Assembly (NCBI GenBank): GCA_027066935.1
Contig: JAMOMX010000061.1
Location: forward strand, 1 to 17,369
Reading direction: 5' to 3'
From: Sulfurimonas sp.
GTDB taxonomy: Bacteria; Campylobacterota; Campylobacteria; Campylobacterales; Sulfurimonadaceae
Length of the DNA stretch: 17,369 nt
Made by a program: the position numbers and the translations under genes. This document shows positions 1-8,574 of the stretch, one piece after another. The stretch's first letter is position 1, and each line of letters opens with the position of its first letter. The notes under the pieces are model-generated. The model was not told where the DNA came from, searched no databases, and worked only from the letters and a program-made list of their open reading frames with translations.

Positions 1-1303
1 TTTTTAATTGACTATTATCAACCAAATCAAACATTGTTTTAAAGTCTACCCATTTATCATTTTCATTATTATCCAAAGGGAAAATTGTTAAGAGCACCCC
101 TCGATATGTCATAAAAACAATATTAAGACGCTCATCAACTTTTATAATATCTCGCTCAAATGTACCTCTTTTTGAGGGGACAAGTTGATTAGCATGCTCC
201 ACTTCTTTACTTAGTTTATAATTTCCTTTTTCATCAAAAAAATCAGTAAATTTTGCAAGTTTTTGCCCTTTATTAATACCTACAAGAGCTTTAAGTTTTG
301 GTGTTTTTATCCGTATAATTTCAACTTTTTTCCATAATTGTGGTCGTGAAAACATCCCAAGTACAACTTGGTTTGCACTCATACCCCTCCATGAACTTTT
401 ACCTGTTAACTTGTTAAGAACTTCGCGATTTTGTGTGTCTAGTGGTTTCATTCGCCCAGCTGGGTCTTGTACTACTAAAGTTCCAAACTCTTTTGCAAGT
501 TCTTTAGAATTTTTTTGATGCTCTTTGAGATAACTTTGTACATAGGGTGTGGCATTAGCTGGTGTATGAGAAAAAAACAATCCAAACGAAAGGATAAAGA
601 GAGCTATAGGCATTTTTTTTATTTTAGAAATTAAAAATTGAAATCGTGATTTTTTATCAAAAAGATTTAAAATAAGTCCTAAAAAGAGTAAAAAATAACC
701 AATATAAGTGATTTCTACTCCAGGGTCTTTATTAACAGTAAGTTTTGTTCCCTTTTCATCACTATCATAAGATGTTTGAAAAAATTTATACCCCCCATAT
801 ATAAGCGTATGGTTCATATAAATCTCTTTGTCAAACTCTTTATTATTTAGTGTATCTATAACTTTTACATCTGAAAAAAACTCTGATGGGGATCTACTTC
901 CTGGATATCTAGTAAGAGTAAAATTTTTTAAAGCTAAATAAAAATCTAACTCTATTTTTTCCTCTCCAAGCATAACAATATTAGATTTCTCACCCTCTCT
1001 AATATGCATCGTACCCTCAAACCCAAAATAGTGAGTAATTGTAGCTCCAAACAAAATAACAACAAAAGATATATGAAACATACTTCTTGCTTTAATACGA
1101 TACATTTTTGTTTTTAATATTATGAAAATAAGATTAAACGAAGTAAGTAAGAGTGTAAACTGATACCAAGGTGCATGAAAAACCAACTCTTTTGCTCTTT
1201 GTGAGCCAAAATCATTTTCAATAAAAGTACCAACTGCAGCACCAACTGCTAAAATGAAAAACAAAAATAACATTGTTTTATAAGAGCTTATTATTTTATA
1301 CAT
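1..1303 (-). CDS. ccsBA: CcsBA/NrfI-type cytochrome c synthase, N-terminal (ResB) part, runs off the window
   Basis: System II cytochrome c biogenesis protein, which moves heme across the inner membrane and attaches it to CxxCH apocytochromes. Translating the minus strand from the ATG at 1303 gives 434 uninterrupted codons with no stop before base 1. Membrane segments are visible at about residues 9-28, 47-64, 75-92, 198-215 and 231-246. The first four, with the soluble part between the third and fourth, form the ResB half. A periplasmic linker follows with a PAGRMKPLDT stretch (281-290), which I associate with epsilonproteobacterial CcsB/CcsA fusions. The CcsA half with its WWD heme-handling motif would lie beyond the left edge, so fusion is inferred. 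The gene is 77 bases downstream of nrfA on the same strand, the place of nrfI in the Wolinella nrfHAIJ operon, where the product is needed for the CxxCK heme of NrfA. The ribosome site before the ATG is weak (GAAGAAG). An ordinary ccsBA serving all c-type cytochromes is the alternative. Confidence 0.88.
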   Translation of the reverse strand, partial: MYKIISSYKTMLFLFFILAVGAAVGTFIENDFGSQRAKELVFHAPWYQFTLLLTSFNLIFIILKTKMYRIKARSMFHISFVVILFGATITHYFGFEGTMHIREGEKSNIVMLGEEKIELDFYLALKNFTLTRYPGSRSPSEFFSDVKVIDTLNNKEFDKEIYMNHTLIYGGYKFFQTSYDSDEKGTKLTVNKDPGVEITYIGYFLLFLGLILNLFDKKSRFQFLISKIKKMPIALFILSFGLFFSHTPANATPYVQSYLKEHQKNSKELAKEFGTLVVQDPAGRMKPLDTQNREVLNKLTGKSSWRGMSANQVVLGMFSRPQLWKKVEIIRIKTPKLKALVGINKGQKLAKFTDFFDEKGNYKLSKEVEHANQLVPSKRGTFERDIIKVDERLNIVFMTYRGVLLTIFPLDNNENDKWVDFKTMFDLVDNSQLK

Positions 1304-1337
1304 ATAAGGGGAACTTCTTCAGGGTTAAGATCTAAAA

Positions 1338-1364
1338 TCAAGTACTTTTATATTAAGTACTTGA
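1338..1364 (-). terminator. Hairpin plus T run between nrfA and ccsBA (candidate terminator or attenuator)
   Basis: A perfect 10-bp inverted repeat (TCAAGTACTT / AAGTACTTGA, 7-base loop) lies 16 bases after the nrfA stop. On the minus strand it is followed by TTTTAG; on the plus strand there is no T run, so it is oriented to act on nrfHA transcripts. The stem is AT-rich and therefore weak, so partial termination, or protection of the nrfA mRNA 3' end while allowing some read-through into ccsBA, is the likely role. It could also be a processing site. Confidence 0.5.
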
Positions 1365-1380
1365 AATTATAAGTATATTG

Positions 1381-2898
1381 TTATTTAGAATATGCTGTTT
1401 GGGCATCATCTAATCCAACACGAGATTTTTTTGCATTTAAATTATAATTTTTCTCAGCTTGTTTATACCACTCTTTTTCTAGTGTAGCTTTGAATTTTAG
1501 TTTTTCATCAACTAGTTTTTGAAGAGGAACACCTGCAATTTTTTGTGCTTTTTCTTTTGTTGAGAAATCTGGTGCAATATATTTTCTTACATTATGATCT
1601 GCTAATATAGATACTAACTTAAGTCTTGCCTGCATCGCTGTTTCATTTGCAACACTTAAAATTCTTAAAGTCTCTTCAGGCGCATGAAAAAATCCTGGGT
1701 GAGATGCAACAGCATAATCCCACTTCCATTGAGCTGAACGAATATCTGCTCTTACAGCTTCAAGCTCTGAGTCACTAGCTCCAGCTTCCATTGCCTTCGC
1801 AGTTTCTAAATGTGCTTTAGCTAAGTTGTCCATCGCTAACTCATGAAGTTGCTCTTTTCTTTCAAACTTTCTATGAACTATATCTTTAAGTTTCTTTTCA
1901 TTTTCTCTGTGACACGGCATACAAGATCTATCCATAGTTTCCAAAGGGTTTTGTAGTTGATGATCAGAGTATTTTACAGAACCTTCTTGAGTATATGGCA
2001 TATGACAATCTGCACAAGATACACCTTTTTGAGCGTGAATACCAGTTTTGAAAAGTTCATATCCAGGATGTTGTGCTTTTAACATTTTTGTTTTTGAAAT
2101 TTTATGTGTCCAATCTGTAAAATTTTCATCATCATAATATTTCTCCATACCCTCTACAGTTAACCCGTTTGCCCAAGGATAAGTAACAACATTAGCAATT
2201 TTATTGTTTCCATTTTCATCAGTCCATTTTGTTTTTTTGAAATAATACTCACTATGACATTGTGCACAAACCAAATTTCTTTTCTCTTGATGGGTAGAAT
2301 CCTCAAATTTTGGCAATCCTGCTGCTTCTAGCCCTTTGTTTAGATGAAGAATTCTTACTGCTAGTTCACCCGTTTCGTTTGAGTGACAGTTAGCACAACC
2401 AATTGTATTTACAATTTCATTACCATATTTTGCCCATTTTCCAGTAAAATATTCTAACTCTCCATCTCTCTCTTGAATTCTAGGTACATCTGTTGATTTA
2501 CAAGTCCAGCATGCTGTAGGCATTGGTCCTGTTTCTCCATCAGTTGGTGCACCTGTTCTAAGCGTATTTACATTATCTTGAAGTGCATAATAATGTCCAC
2601 GAGGAGCATTATAATCTTTAGAAAATCCATATCCTGCCCATAAAACAGAAAGTTGTGGTTTCTCTTTAAGCATATCTAATAGTTCATCTCCATCTTTAGT
2701 TTTTTTCCATGAACTATATTGGCGTGGATAATATTTTTCCCACTCTTCACTCTTATGTTGAACTGCTTCTTGAACTATAGGTGCAGTAGCTAATGCTATT
2801 CGCTCTGCTTCTTTGTTGTTTATGCTACCTGCTAATAGTGTCATAGCACCAATAGCTACAATTGCCGCTGTTAGTATCAATTTATAAATGATATTCAT
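1381..2898 (-). CDS. nrfA: NrfA, pentaheme cytochrome c nitrite reductase (ammonia-forming)
   Basis: Periplasmic enzyme reducing nitrite to ammonium with six electrons. The 505-residue product has an N-terminal signal segment (residues 1-24) and five heme sites: the catalytic CWTCK at 130-134 with lysine as ligand, then CxxCH at 168-172, 211-215, 295-299 and 326-330. Residues known for the Wolinella enzyme fall at the same numbers: Lys134, Arg114, Tyr218 and His277 at the active site, and Glu217, Tyr218, Lys274 and Gln276 at the calcium site. Length is typical (about 500). It follows nrfH with a 14-base gap containing a clear AAAGGAAAA ribosome site before the ATG. The protein would receive electrons from NrfH and depend on the downstream CcsBA for heme attachment. 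Nothing is missing; the enzyme should be active, in respiration, nitrite detoxification or nitrogen assimilation. Confidence 0.97.
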   Translation of the reverse strand: MNIIYKLILTAAIVAIGAMTLLAGSINNKEAERIALATAPIVQEAVQHKSEEWEKYYPRQYSSWKKTKDGDELLDMLKEKPQLSVLWAGYGFSKDYNAPRGHYYALQDNVNTLRTGAPTDGETGPMPTACWTCKSTDVPRIQERDGELEYFTGKWAKYGNEIVNTIGCANCHSNETGELAVRILHLNKGLEAAGLPKFEDSTHQEKRNLVCAQCHSEYYFKKTKWTDENGNNKIANVVTYPWANGLTVEGMEKYYDDENFTDWTHKISKTKMLKAQHPGYELFKTGIHAQKGVSCADCHMPYTQEGSVKYSDHQLQNPLETMDRSCMPCHRENEKKLKDIVHRKFERKEQLHELAMDNLAKAHLETAKAMEAGASDSELEAVRADIRSAQWKWDYAVASHPGFFHAPEETLRILSVANETAMQARLKLVSILADHNVRKYIAPDFSTKEKAQKIAGVPLQKLVDEKLKFKATLEKEWYKQAEKNYNLNAKKSRVGLDDAQTAYSK

Positions 2899-2912
2899 CT
2901 AATTTTCCTTTT

Positions 2913-3467
2913 TTAGTTTATTTTTTTAACACTTAAGTTATCAGGTGTAGTTGTTAGACTTCTGACTTTTCCATGTGGAACTTCTTTATGACACGACCAA
3001 CATTTTCGCCCATTTTCAATATTTTCATCATCAAAATTATGATATTTATTTGCATTACTAGTCAATGTTGAAACTATACTTTTATGACATGAAATACAAT
3101 TTTTTTGAACACGACTTGCCCCATCATCACTTATTTTAATTGCGTTATCATAAGTATCAAATGTAAATGCCACTGTATGATTCCAGCCATCTACAGATTT
3201 TGCTATATATTTATTAATAATACCATCTGTTGGTAGATGACACTCTATACATGTAACATCACGAGCATGAGAACTGTGTTGCCAAGTTGCATATTGAGTA
3301 TTCATTACATGACAATTTATACATGCTTTTGGGTCTTTTGACAAATATGAAAATGCCTTAGAAAGATAAACCAAATAGATAAAGAAAATAATTGCAATTA
3401 CAAATGCAAAAATTGCAACTTTTTTGATTCTTTCTTCAGCACCTTCAGATCTAAATTTTTTTTTCAT
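2913..3467 (-). CDS. nrfH: NrfH, membrane-anchored tetraheme quinol dehydrogenase subunit
   Basis: NapC/NirT-family cytochrome that oxidises menaquinol and passes electrons to NrfA. The 184-residue protein has one N-terminal membrane anchor (about residues 17-36) and four CxxCH heme sites at 49-53, 73-77, 124-128 and 156-160. The first is followed by Val-Met (CINCHVM), giving the methionine (Met55) used as axial ligand of the quinol-proximal heme in NrfH. Length fits the family (Wolinella NrfH is about 177 residues). It sits between amtB (32-base gap) and nrfA (14-base gap) on the same strand, the usual nrfH-nrfA order. A GGAAAA ribosome site lies just upstream of the ATG. Confidence 0.96.
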   Translation of the reverse strand: MKKKFRSEGAEERIKKVAIFAFVIAIIFFIYLVYLSKAFSYLSKDPKACINCHVMNTQYATWQHSSHARDVTCIECHLPTDGIINKYIAKSVDGWNHTVAFTFDTYDNAIKISDDGASRVQKNCISCHKSIVSTLTSNANKYHNFDDENIENGRKCWSCHKEVPHGKVRSLTTTPDNLSVKKIN

Positions 3468-3499
3468 CTTTTTTCCTCATATTATTCAAAAATGAACCA

Positions 3500-4759
3500 T
3501 TAAAGGTTGATTCCTGATTCGCCATGAACTACTTCATCAAGACCACGCTGTTCTGTCTCTTCATCAACTCTTCCGCCACCTGTAATTGCCGAAGCTATAT
3601 AAAAAATAATTGCAGTAACAATTCCTGAATATACTATAGTTAATGCTATTGTTTTAATCTGTGATACTAATTGTGTTGACATACTATAATCAGCTTCAGT
3701 AAAATAAGGAGCAATAAATATAGCTGTAGCTATTGAACCCCAGATACCAACAAGTCCATGTATCCAAAATGCATCAAGACTATCATCTACTTTGAACATT
3801 CTTTTAAATTTAAAAACACCAATAAATCCTATGATACCACCGACAAAACCTATAACTATAGCACCAGTAAGACCCGTAGAACCACTTGCCGGAGTAATTG
3901 CAACCAAACCTGCTATCGCACCAGAGGCACCACCAATTAATGTAGGTGTTTTATATACAATATACTCAGCTACTAACCAACCAATTATACCAACTGCTGC
4001 TGCAACATTAGTAACAAGAAAAGCGTTACCTGCTATACCATCAGCTGCAATTTGTGATCCAGCATTAAAACCAAACCAACCAAACCATAACAATACTGCA
4101 CCAAGTACAGCTAATACTGGAGAAAATGGTTTCATCGCTGATGTACCATACCCTTTTCTTCTTCCTAGTATCATAGCTACTACAAAACCTGCAACACCTG
4201 CATTGATATGTACAACAGTACCACCTGCAAAATCCATCTCATTAAAATGTAGAGTCTCTCCTCCACCCCATGCCCAGTGTGCAATAGGTGCATAAACAAA
4301 TAAAATCCATAAAGCTACAAAAATAGAAAAGGTTGAGAATTTAACTCTCTCAATCATAGACCCACTAGCAATAGCTACAGCGATAGCTGCAAATGTTCCT
4401 TGAAATGCTACAAAAAGTAACTCAGGAATTGTTCCAACTAAACTTTTATCAGTAACTCCAGCTAAAAGAATTTTACCTGTTCCAAAAAAATCACCCTCAC
4501 CAAAGGCGATTGAATAACCAGCTAAAACCCAAACTAAAGTTCCAACAGCAAAAGCGATAAGACTCATCCCCATTGTATTTAGTACATTTTTACTTCGTGT
4601 CATTCCACCATAAAACAGTGCTAATCCAGCTGGTGTCATCAACATTACAAATGCAGTAGCTACTAACATCCATGCTGTGTCACCTGAATTTAACTCATCG
4701 GCAGAAGCGACAAGTGGCAACAACAAAAAAGCTACAATCCTTAAAAATTTATTTTTCAT
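3500..4759 (-). CDS. amtB: Ammonium channel of the Amt/MEP/Rh family
   Basis: Inner-membrane ammonium channel. The 419-residue product begins with a cleavable-looking signal peptide (residues 1-20, ending ASA) and then many hydrophobic segments consistent with the 11-helix Amt fold. Hallmarks seen: DFAGGTVVHIN with Asp176 and His184, the FGWFGFNAGS stretch (226-235), and AFWIHGLVGIWG with His334. The two histidines correspond to the twin pore histidines His168 and His318 of E. coli AmtB. The C-terminal tail (GLDEVVHGE, 406-414) is the cytosolic segment that senses GlnK in homologues. A GGAG ribosome site lies 8 bases before the ATG. It is the first gene of the amtB-nrfH-nrfA-ccsBA unit. No glnK gene lies beside it, which is unusual for amtB, and its place next to nitrite-to-ammonium genes suggests a role in capturing or sensing the ammonium made. 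Confidence 0.95.
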   Translation of the reverse strand: MKNKFLRIVAFLLLPLVASADELNSGDTAWMLVATAFVMLMTPAGLALFYGGMTRSKNVLNTMGMSLIAFAVGTLVWVLAGYSIAFGEGDFFGTGKILLAGVTDKSLVGTIPELLFVAFQGTFAAIAVAIASGSMIERVKFSTFSIFVALWILFVYAPIAHWAWGGGETLHFNEMDFAGGTVVHINAGVAGFVVAMILGRRKGYGTSAMKPFSPVLAVLGAVLLWFGWFGFNAGSQIAADGIAGNAFLVTNVAAAVGIIGWLVAEYIVYKTPTLIGGASGAIAGLVAITPASGSTGLTGAIVIGFVGGIIGFIGVFKFKRMFKVDDSLDAFWIHGLVGIWGSIATAIFIAPYFTEADYSMSTQLVSQIKTIALTIVYSGIVTAIIFYIASAITGGGRVDEETEQRGLDEVVHGESGINL

Positions 4760-4798
4760 AAATTTACTCCTTTTTACATCCTAAAAATAATAAAGTAG

Positions 4799-4804
4799 AT
4801 TATA
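4799..4804 (-). promoter_or_regulatory. Candidate -10 box for the amtB-nrfHA-ccsBA unit
   Basis: A perfect TATAAT reads on the minus strand here, placing a transcript start about 33 bases before the amtB ATG. No good -35 box is seen, which is common in Campylobacterota. A second minus-strand TATAAT lies at 4883-4888. In such AT-rich DNA either could be chance. Confidence 0.4.
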
Positions 4805-4829
4805 TCGACAATCTATCTGTTTTGAGAGT

Positions 4830-4984
4830 ATGAAACTGTATAAATATTAATCAGTTTACAAATAGCATTAAGGTGAACTACTATTATAAGTGTTTAATAA
4901 TACCAAAACCCATTAAAGAGTAAATATGAATAGTTCTATTATTTCAGTAACTTTTTAGGAAGTACAGCTCAAGATTTGGTATTA
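4830..4984. other. Divergent intergenic region 4760-5108 with inverted repeats, no gene seen
   Basis: Between the divergent amtB and the small membrane-protein gene there are about 350 bases without a convincing coding frame; only very short frames such as an 11-codon one at 4926 occur. It holds a small dyad AAACTG-N13-CAGTTT (4833-4857) close to the amtB promoter and a 10-bp perfect long-range inverted repeat, TAATACCAAA at 4898-4907 with TTTGGTATTA at 4975-4984. Possible roles are an operator or a structured transcript; no recognised FNR or NtrC site was found by eye. Confidence 0.35.
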
Positions 4985-5059
4985 GTTTTAGGTATGAAAG
5001 TCAAGTGAAATAAGAATTCCAAAACATCACTTTTCAGTCACGCCTTAACAATTTTTGAG

Positions 5060-5065
5060 TATAAT
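5060..5065 (+). promoter_or_regulatory. Candidate -10 box for the 5109-15510 gene cluster
   Basis: TATAAT preceded by TGAG lies about 44 bases before the ATG at 5109, giving a leader near 37 bases. There is no clear -35. As the following genes are so closely spaced, this promoter may serve the whole run from the small membrane protein through leuS and beyond. Confidence 0.4.
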
Positions 5066-5108
5066 CAGCTAAATTTTATAAGTTCAAAATAAAAATTAAG
5101 GATTGTCT

Positions 5109-5447
5109 ATGGATTGGGGTAAAGTAATTTATGTGTTTTTCTCTCTAATGAGTTTAACATCAATTGCGGGTTTTTTATATGAAAATAGTGCAGCTGCTCT
5201 TTTTATGGCAGCAAGCTTAAATCTTGTATCAACATTTTTAAAAATTGGTGTTAGAAACCTTCTCTCAGCAGAGCTTTTAGCCTCATCATTAGTAGCAGAT
5301 TTACATCTTATTCCAGCTTTTATATATTTAGTTATTGTTGGAAATTTAGAGTGGGCAATTGCACTTACAATTGGTGCACTAATCGCAAATATTTTCTCTA
5401 TGGGTATCATATATATAGAGAGTTCAAAAGTAAAAGATGACTACTAA
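5109..5447 (+). CDS. Small conserved membrane protein, probably the DUF6394 family
   Basis: A 112-residue hydrophobic protein starting MDWGKVIYVFFSLMS. Three to four membrane helices are apparent (about residues 3-22, 26-44, 58-78 and 82-102), ending in a short charged tail (SSKVKDDY). I recall this family from Campylobacterota genomes as an uncharacterised protein, probably DUF6394, but the function is unknown and the family number is from memory. The ATG at 5109 is preferred over an in-frame TTG at 5103 because AAGGA at 5097-5101 has 7-base spacing to the ATG. It is the first gene of the plus-strand cluster, 110 bases upstream of the proposed leuS start. A small TAATGAA/TTCATTA hairpin (5465-5483) follows it without a T run. 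Confidence 0.8.
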   Translation: MDWGKVIYVFFSLMSLTSIAGFLYENSAAALFMAASLNLVSTFLKIGVRNLLSAELLASSLVADLHLIPAFIYLVIVGNLEWAIALTIGALIANIFSMGIIYIESSKVKDDY

Positions 5448-5547
5448 GTTACCATAAATCCGACTAATGAAATAAATTCATTACTCTTAGCTTTCACCGA
5501 TAAATGGATAAAGCTAGACTCTTTTTGAGTCATAATAATTTAAAATC

Positions 5548-5551
5548 AGGA
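5548..5551 (+). promoter_or_regulatory. Ribosome binding site that decides the leuS start
   Basis: AGGA here sits 6 bases before the TTG at 5558. The upstream in-frame ATG at 5504 has no purine-rich site before it. LeuS proteins normally begin a residue or two before the Tyr-Asn found just after this TTG, which agrees with it. Confidence 0.6.
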
Positions 5552-5557
5552 ATTTTC

Positions 5558-8044
5558 TTGGAATACAACGCACAAATAATAGAAAAAAAATGGCAAAAAT
5601 ACTGGTTGCAAAACAAAAGTTTTGAGCCTAGTGATGATTTTGGCAAAGAAACAAAGAGCCCTCGTGGTAAAAAATATATATTAAGTATGTTCCCTTTTCC
5701 AAGCGGACGCTTACATATGGGTCATGTAAGAAACTACTCAATTAGCGATGCATTTGCAAGATATTATAGACAACAAGGTTTAAATGTACTTCATCCAATA
5801 GGCTTTGATAGTTTTGGAATGCCTGCTGAGAATGCAGCAATTAAAAATAATGCTAATCCTAAAACATGGACTTATGACAATATAGACTATATGAAGGGTG
5901 AGTTTAAGTCTCTTGGTTTCTCTTTCTCTAAGACAAGAGAATTAGCTACTAGTGATGAGCTTTATACTAAATTTGAGCAAGGTTTTATCATAGATATGTT
6001 TGAAAAAGGTCTTCTTTATCGTGAAAAAGGATTACTCAATTGGTGTCCAAATGATAAAACTGTTTTAGCAAATGAACAAGTTATAGATGGATGTTGTTGG
6101 AGATGTGATACCCCAATTGTAAAAAAAGATATGAATCAGTATTATTTTAAAATCACTCAGTATGCTGATGAACTTTTAGATGATTTGAAAAAACTTGAGA
6201 ATGGTTGGCCTAAACAAGTTCTTACAATGCAAGAGAACTGGATAGGAAAATCAAATGGTCTTGCTTTTGATTTTTTCTTTGATGAGGACTCATTATCCAT
6301 TTTAGATAATGAATTCAAAGGTTTTGATGTATTTACAACTCGCCCTGACACAATTTATGGTGTTTCTTATACTGCCCTAGCTCCCGAACATAAAATAGTT
6401 ACATATATGATTGAAAACAATCTTTTAAGTGATGCAATAATTTTAGAGATAAAGAAGATGAAAAATACATCCTCTATTGATAGACAAAAAGAAAAAAATG
6501 GAATATATCTTGGTTTGGATGTAATTCATCCACTTACAGGCAAAATAGTTCCGGTTTGGTGTGCAAACTTTGTTCTTATGGATTATGGGTCAGGTGCTGT
6601 AATGGCAGTTCCTGCCCATGATGATAGAGATTTTGACTTTGCTAAAAAGTATGATTTAGAGATAAATGCAGTTATAAAACCTTTTGAAGGTGAAGCTGAA
6701 ATAGATAAAGCATATACAGGAGTTGGAGAACTGTTTAACTCTGGTGAATTTGATGGATTGAATTCTAAAAAATCACAATACAATATTATTAAATATTTTG
6801 AAGAAAATAACATTGGTAAAAAAACAACTAATTATAAACTAAAAGATTGGGGTGTTTCGCGTCAGAGATATTGGGGTGCACCAATCCCTTTTATTCATTG
6901 TGAGAACTGTGGTTTAGTTATGGAAAAAAAAGAAAATCTTCCAATTACCCTTCCAGATGATGTTGAGATTACAGGTGAGGGAAATCCGCTAGATAACCAT
7001 CCAACCTGGAAACACTGTAAATGTCCAGAGTGTCAAAGGGATGCGATTCGTGAAACTGACACGATGGACACCTTTGTACAATCTTCATGGTATTTTTTAA
7101 GATTTTGTGCATCACCTCAAAATATGCAAGATGAGGCTTTCTCAAAAGAGCAATTAAGATACTGGATGCACCAGCAAGGGCATCAAGGTGTTGACCAATA
7201 TATTGGTGGAATTGAACACGCAGTATTACATCTACTCTATGCAAGATTTTTTACAAAAGTATTTCGTGATTTAGGTTATTTAGATTTTGATGAACCGTTT
7301 GACAATCTTCTTACTCAGGGTATGGTGCTAAAAGATGGTGCTAAGATGAGTAAGTCAAAAGGTAATACTGTTGATCCTGATGCTATTATTGAAAAATATG
7401 GAGCAGATACGGCAAGATTATTTATCCTTTTTGCAGCACCACCAACTCAAGAGTTAGAGTGGAATGATAACGCGGTAGAGGGTGCTTACAAGTTTATAAA
7501 ACGATTTTTTGATAGAAGTTCTAATGTAGTTGCATGTGAGAGTATCCCGAAAATAAACCATGATAATTTATCTAAAGATGAAAAGTATGCAAGAAAAAAA
7601 GTTTATGAAGCACTTGTTCGTGCAGATGATGTATATAGGGATAAATTCACATTTAATACACTTATAGCTGGTACAATGGAAGCAATGAATGCTCTTAATA
7701 CTCAAAATAATCCAGGTATATGGAGTGAGGGGTACTGGATTCTTAGTTCTATAATGGAACCAATTATACCTCATGTTACACATGAGATAAGTGAAAAATA
7801 TTTTTCATTAAATAACTTAAGTCCTCAAAAAGTTTTAGATGAAGTTTTTGTAGAAGATAGCATCACTCTTGGTGTTTCTATAAATGGAAAAAGAAGAACA
7901 GAGATAGAAGTTGCAGTTGATGAGAGTAAAGAAAATATAATAAATTTAGCTAAAGTTGCTGGAGCTAAATGGTTAGAAGATAAGACAATAATAAAAGAGA
8001 TAGTAGTTCCAAATAAATTAGTAAATTTAGTAGTAAAAGGATAG
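5558..8044 (+). CDS. leuS: Leucyl-tRNA synthetase
   Basis: Class I aminoacyl-tRNA synthetase charging tRNA-Leu, cytoplasmic and essential. From the TTG start the protein is 828 residues. The HIGH-type motif is HMGH at 53-56 and the KMSKS motif is intact at 596-600. The inserted CP1 editing domain (about 215-400) shows the threonine-rich TTRPDTIYG and the GSGAVMAVPAHD segment used to hydrolyse mischarged tRNA. A cysteine-rich patch (CENCG and later CKCPEC) is the LeuS-specific insert. Length agrees with Campylobacterota LeuS (a little over 800). An in-frame ATG at 5504 would add 18 residues not expected in the family and lacks a ribosome site. Only 2 bases separate it from the next gene's start, suggesting one transcript with lptE. 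Confidence 0.95.
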   Translation: MEYNAQIIEKKWQKYWLQNKSFEPSDDFGKETKSPRGKKYILSMFPFPSGRLHMGHVRNYSISDAFARYYRQQGLNVLHPIGFDSFGMPAENAAIKNNANPKTWTYDNIDYMKGEFKSLGFSFSKTRELATSDELYTKFEQGFIIDMFEKGLLYREKGLLNWCPNDKTVLANEQVIDGCCWRCDTPIVKKDMNQYYFKITQYADELLDDLKKLENGWPKQVLTMQENWIGKSNGLAFDFFFDEDSLSILDNEFKGFDVFTTRPDTIYGVSYTALAPEHKIVTYMIENNLLSDAIILEIKKMKNTSSIDRQKEKNGIYLGLDVIHPLTGKIVPVWCANFVLMDYGSGAVMAVPAHDDRDFDFAKKYDLEINAVIKPFEGEAEIDKAYTGVGELFNSGEFDGLNSKKSQYNIIKYFEENNIGKKTTNYKLKDWGVSRQRYWGAPIPFIHCENCGLVMEKKENLPITLPDDVEITGEGNPLDNHPTWKHCKCPECQRDAIRETDTMDTFVQSSWYFLRFCASPQNMQDEAFSKEQLRYWMHQQGHQGVDQYIGGIEHAVLHLLYARFFTKVFRDLGYLDFDEPFDNLLTQGMVLKDGAKMSKSKGNTVDPDAIIEKYGADTARLFILFAAPPTQELEWNDNAVEGAYKFIKRFFDRSSNVVACESIPKINHDNLSKDEKYARKKVYEALVRADDVYRDKFTFNTLIAGTMEAMNALNTQNNPGIWSEGYWILSSIMEPIIPHVTHEISEKYFSLNNLSPQKVLDEVFVEDSITLGVSINGKRRTEIEVAVDESKENIINLAKVAGAKWLEDKTIIKEIVVPNKLVNLVVKG

Positions 8045-8046
8045 TT

Positions 8047-8574
8047 TTGAGTATATATTCACATACGATGAAAGTGTTAGTATTATTGTTAATAGTTCAA
8101 TTAATATCAGCATGTGGATATAAACCAGGCTCAAAATTTTCTCGTGATATATTGGGTCAAAAGATAAGTACTAGTGTGAGTATCTCTGTAGAGAACCCAG
8201 AAAATACTGTTTTAATTAAAGATGCAGTAGATAGTGCAATTGTTGAATCTCTTCAAGCATCACTCGTAAGCAGAGACCAATCAGATACACATCTGGATCT
8301 TAGCATCTTAAAACCAAGATATTCACCAATTCAGTATGATTCAAATGGATTTGTAGTTACCTATAGAATGAGTATTGGATTAAATATTATAAAATACACT
8401 AATGGGGTAAGTAAAAGATATACTACTCGTGGTACTTATGATTTTAGTGTAGTTCCAAATGCAGTTGTAACAGAGCAAGAGAGATTTGATGCAATAAAAT
8501 TTAGTGCATCAAAAGCGATAAATGAATTTATCTCAAAAATATCAGCTGAGGGTGCAAGAATTAACAAGGAGTAA
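8047..8574 (+). CDS. lptE: LptE-like LPS-assembly lipoprotein
   Basis: Probable outer-membrane lipoprotein that plugs the LptD barrel and helps insert lipopolysaccharide. The 175-residue product has a hydrophobic signal peptide and lipobox ISAC with Cys23, followed by GYKPG, a typical LptE mature start (CGY/CGF). No other strong motif is visible, and LptE sequences diverge greatly, so the name rests on the lipobox, size and position after leuS, which is where H. pylori HP1546 lies. The TTG at 8047 is chosen because AAGGA (8037-8041, inside the end of leuS) is 5 bases upstream. An ATG at 8068 would give a normal short signal peptide but has no good ribosome site. It overlaps the next gene at TAATG. 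Confidence 0.7.
   Translation: MSIYSHTMKVLVLLLIVQLISACGYKPGSKFSRDILGQKISTSVSISVENPENTVLIKDAVDSAIVESLQASLVSRDQSDTHLDLSILKPRYSPIQYDSNGFVVTYRMSIGLNIIKYTNGVSKRYTTRGTYDFSVVPNAVVTEQERFDAIKFSASKAINEFISKISAEGARINKE

Noticed and set aside
3758..4295. Long open frames on the plus strand across the amtB gene
   Set aside because: They are antisense to the strongly supported amtB, show the proline- and threonine-rich composition typical of shadow frames, and have no ribosome site or family match.
5448..5557. T-box or other riboswitch ahead of leuS
   Set aside because: The 110 bases hold only a weak 7-bp AT hairpin and no T-box sequence or terminator; T-boxes are also not expected in this phylum.
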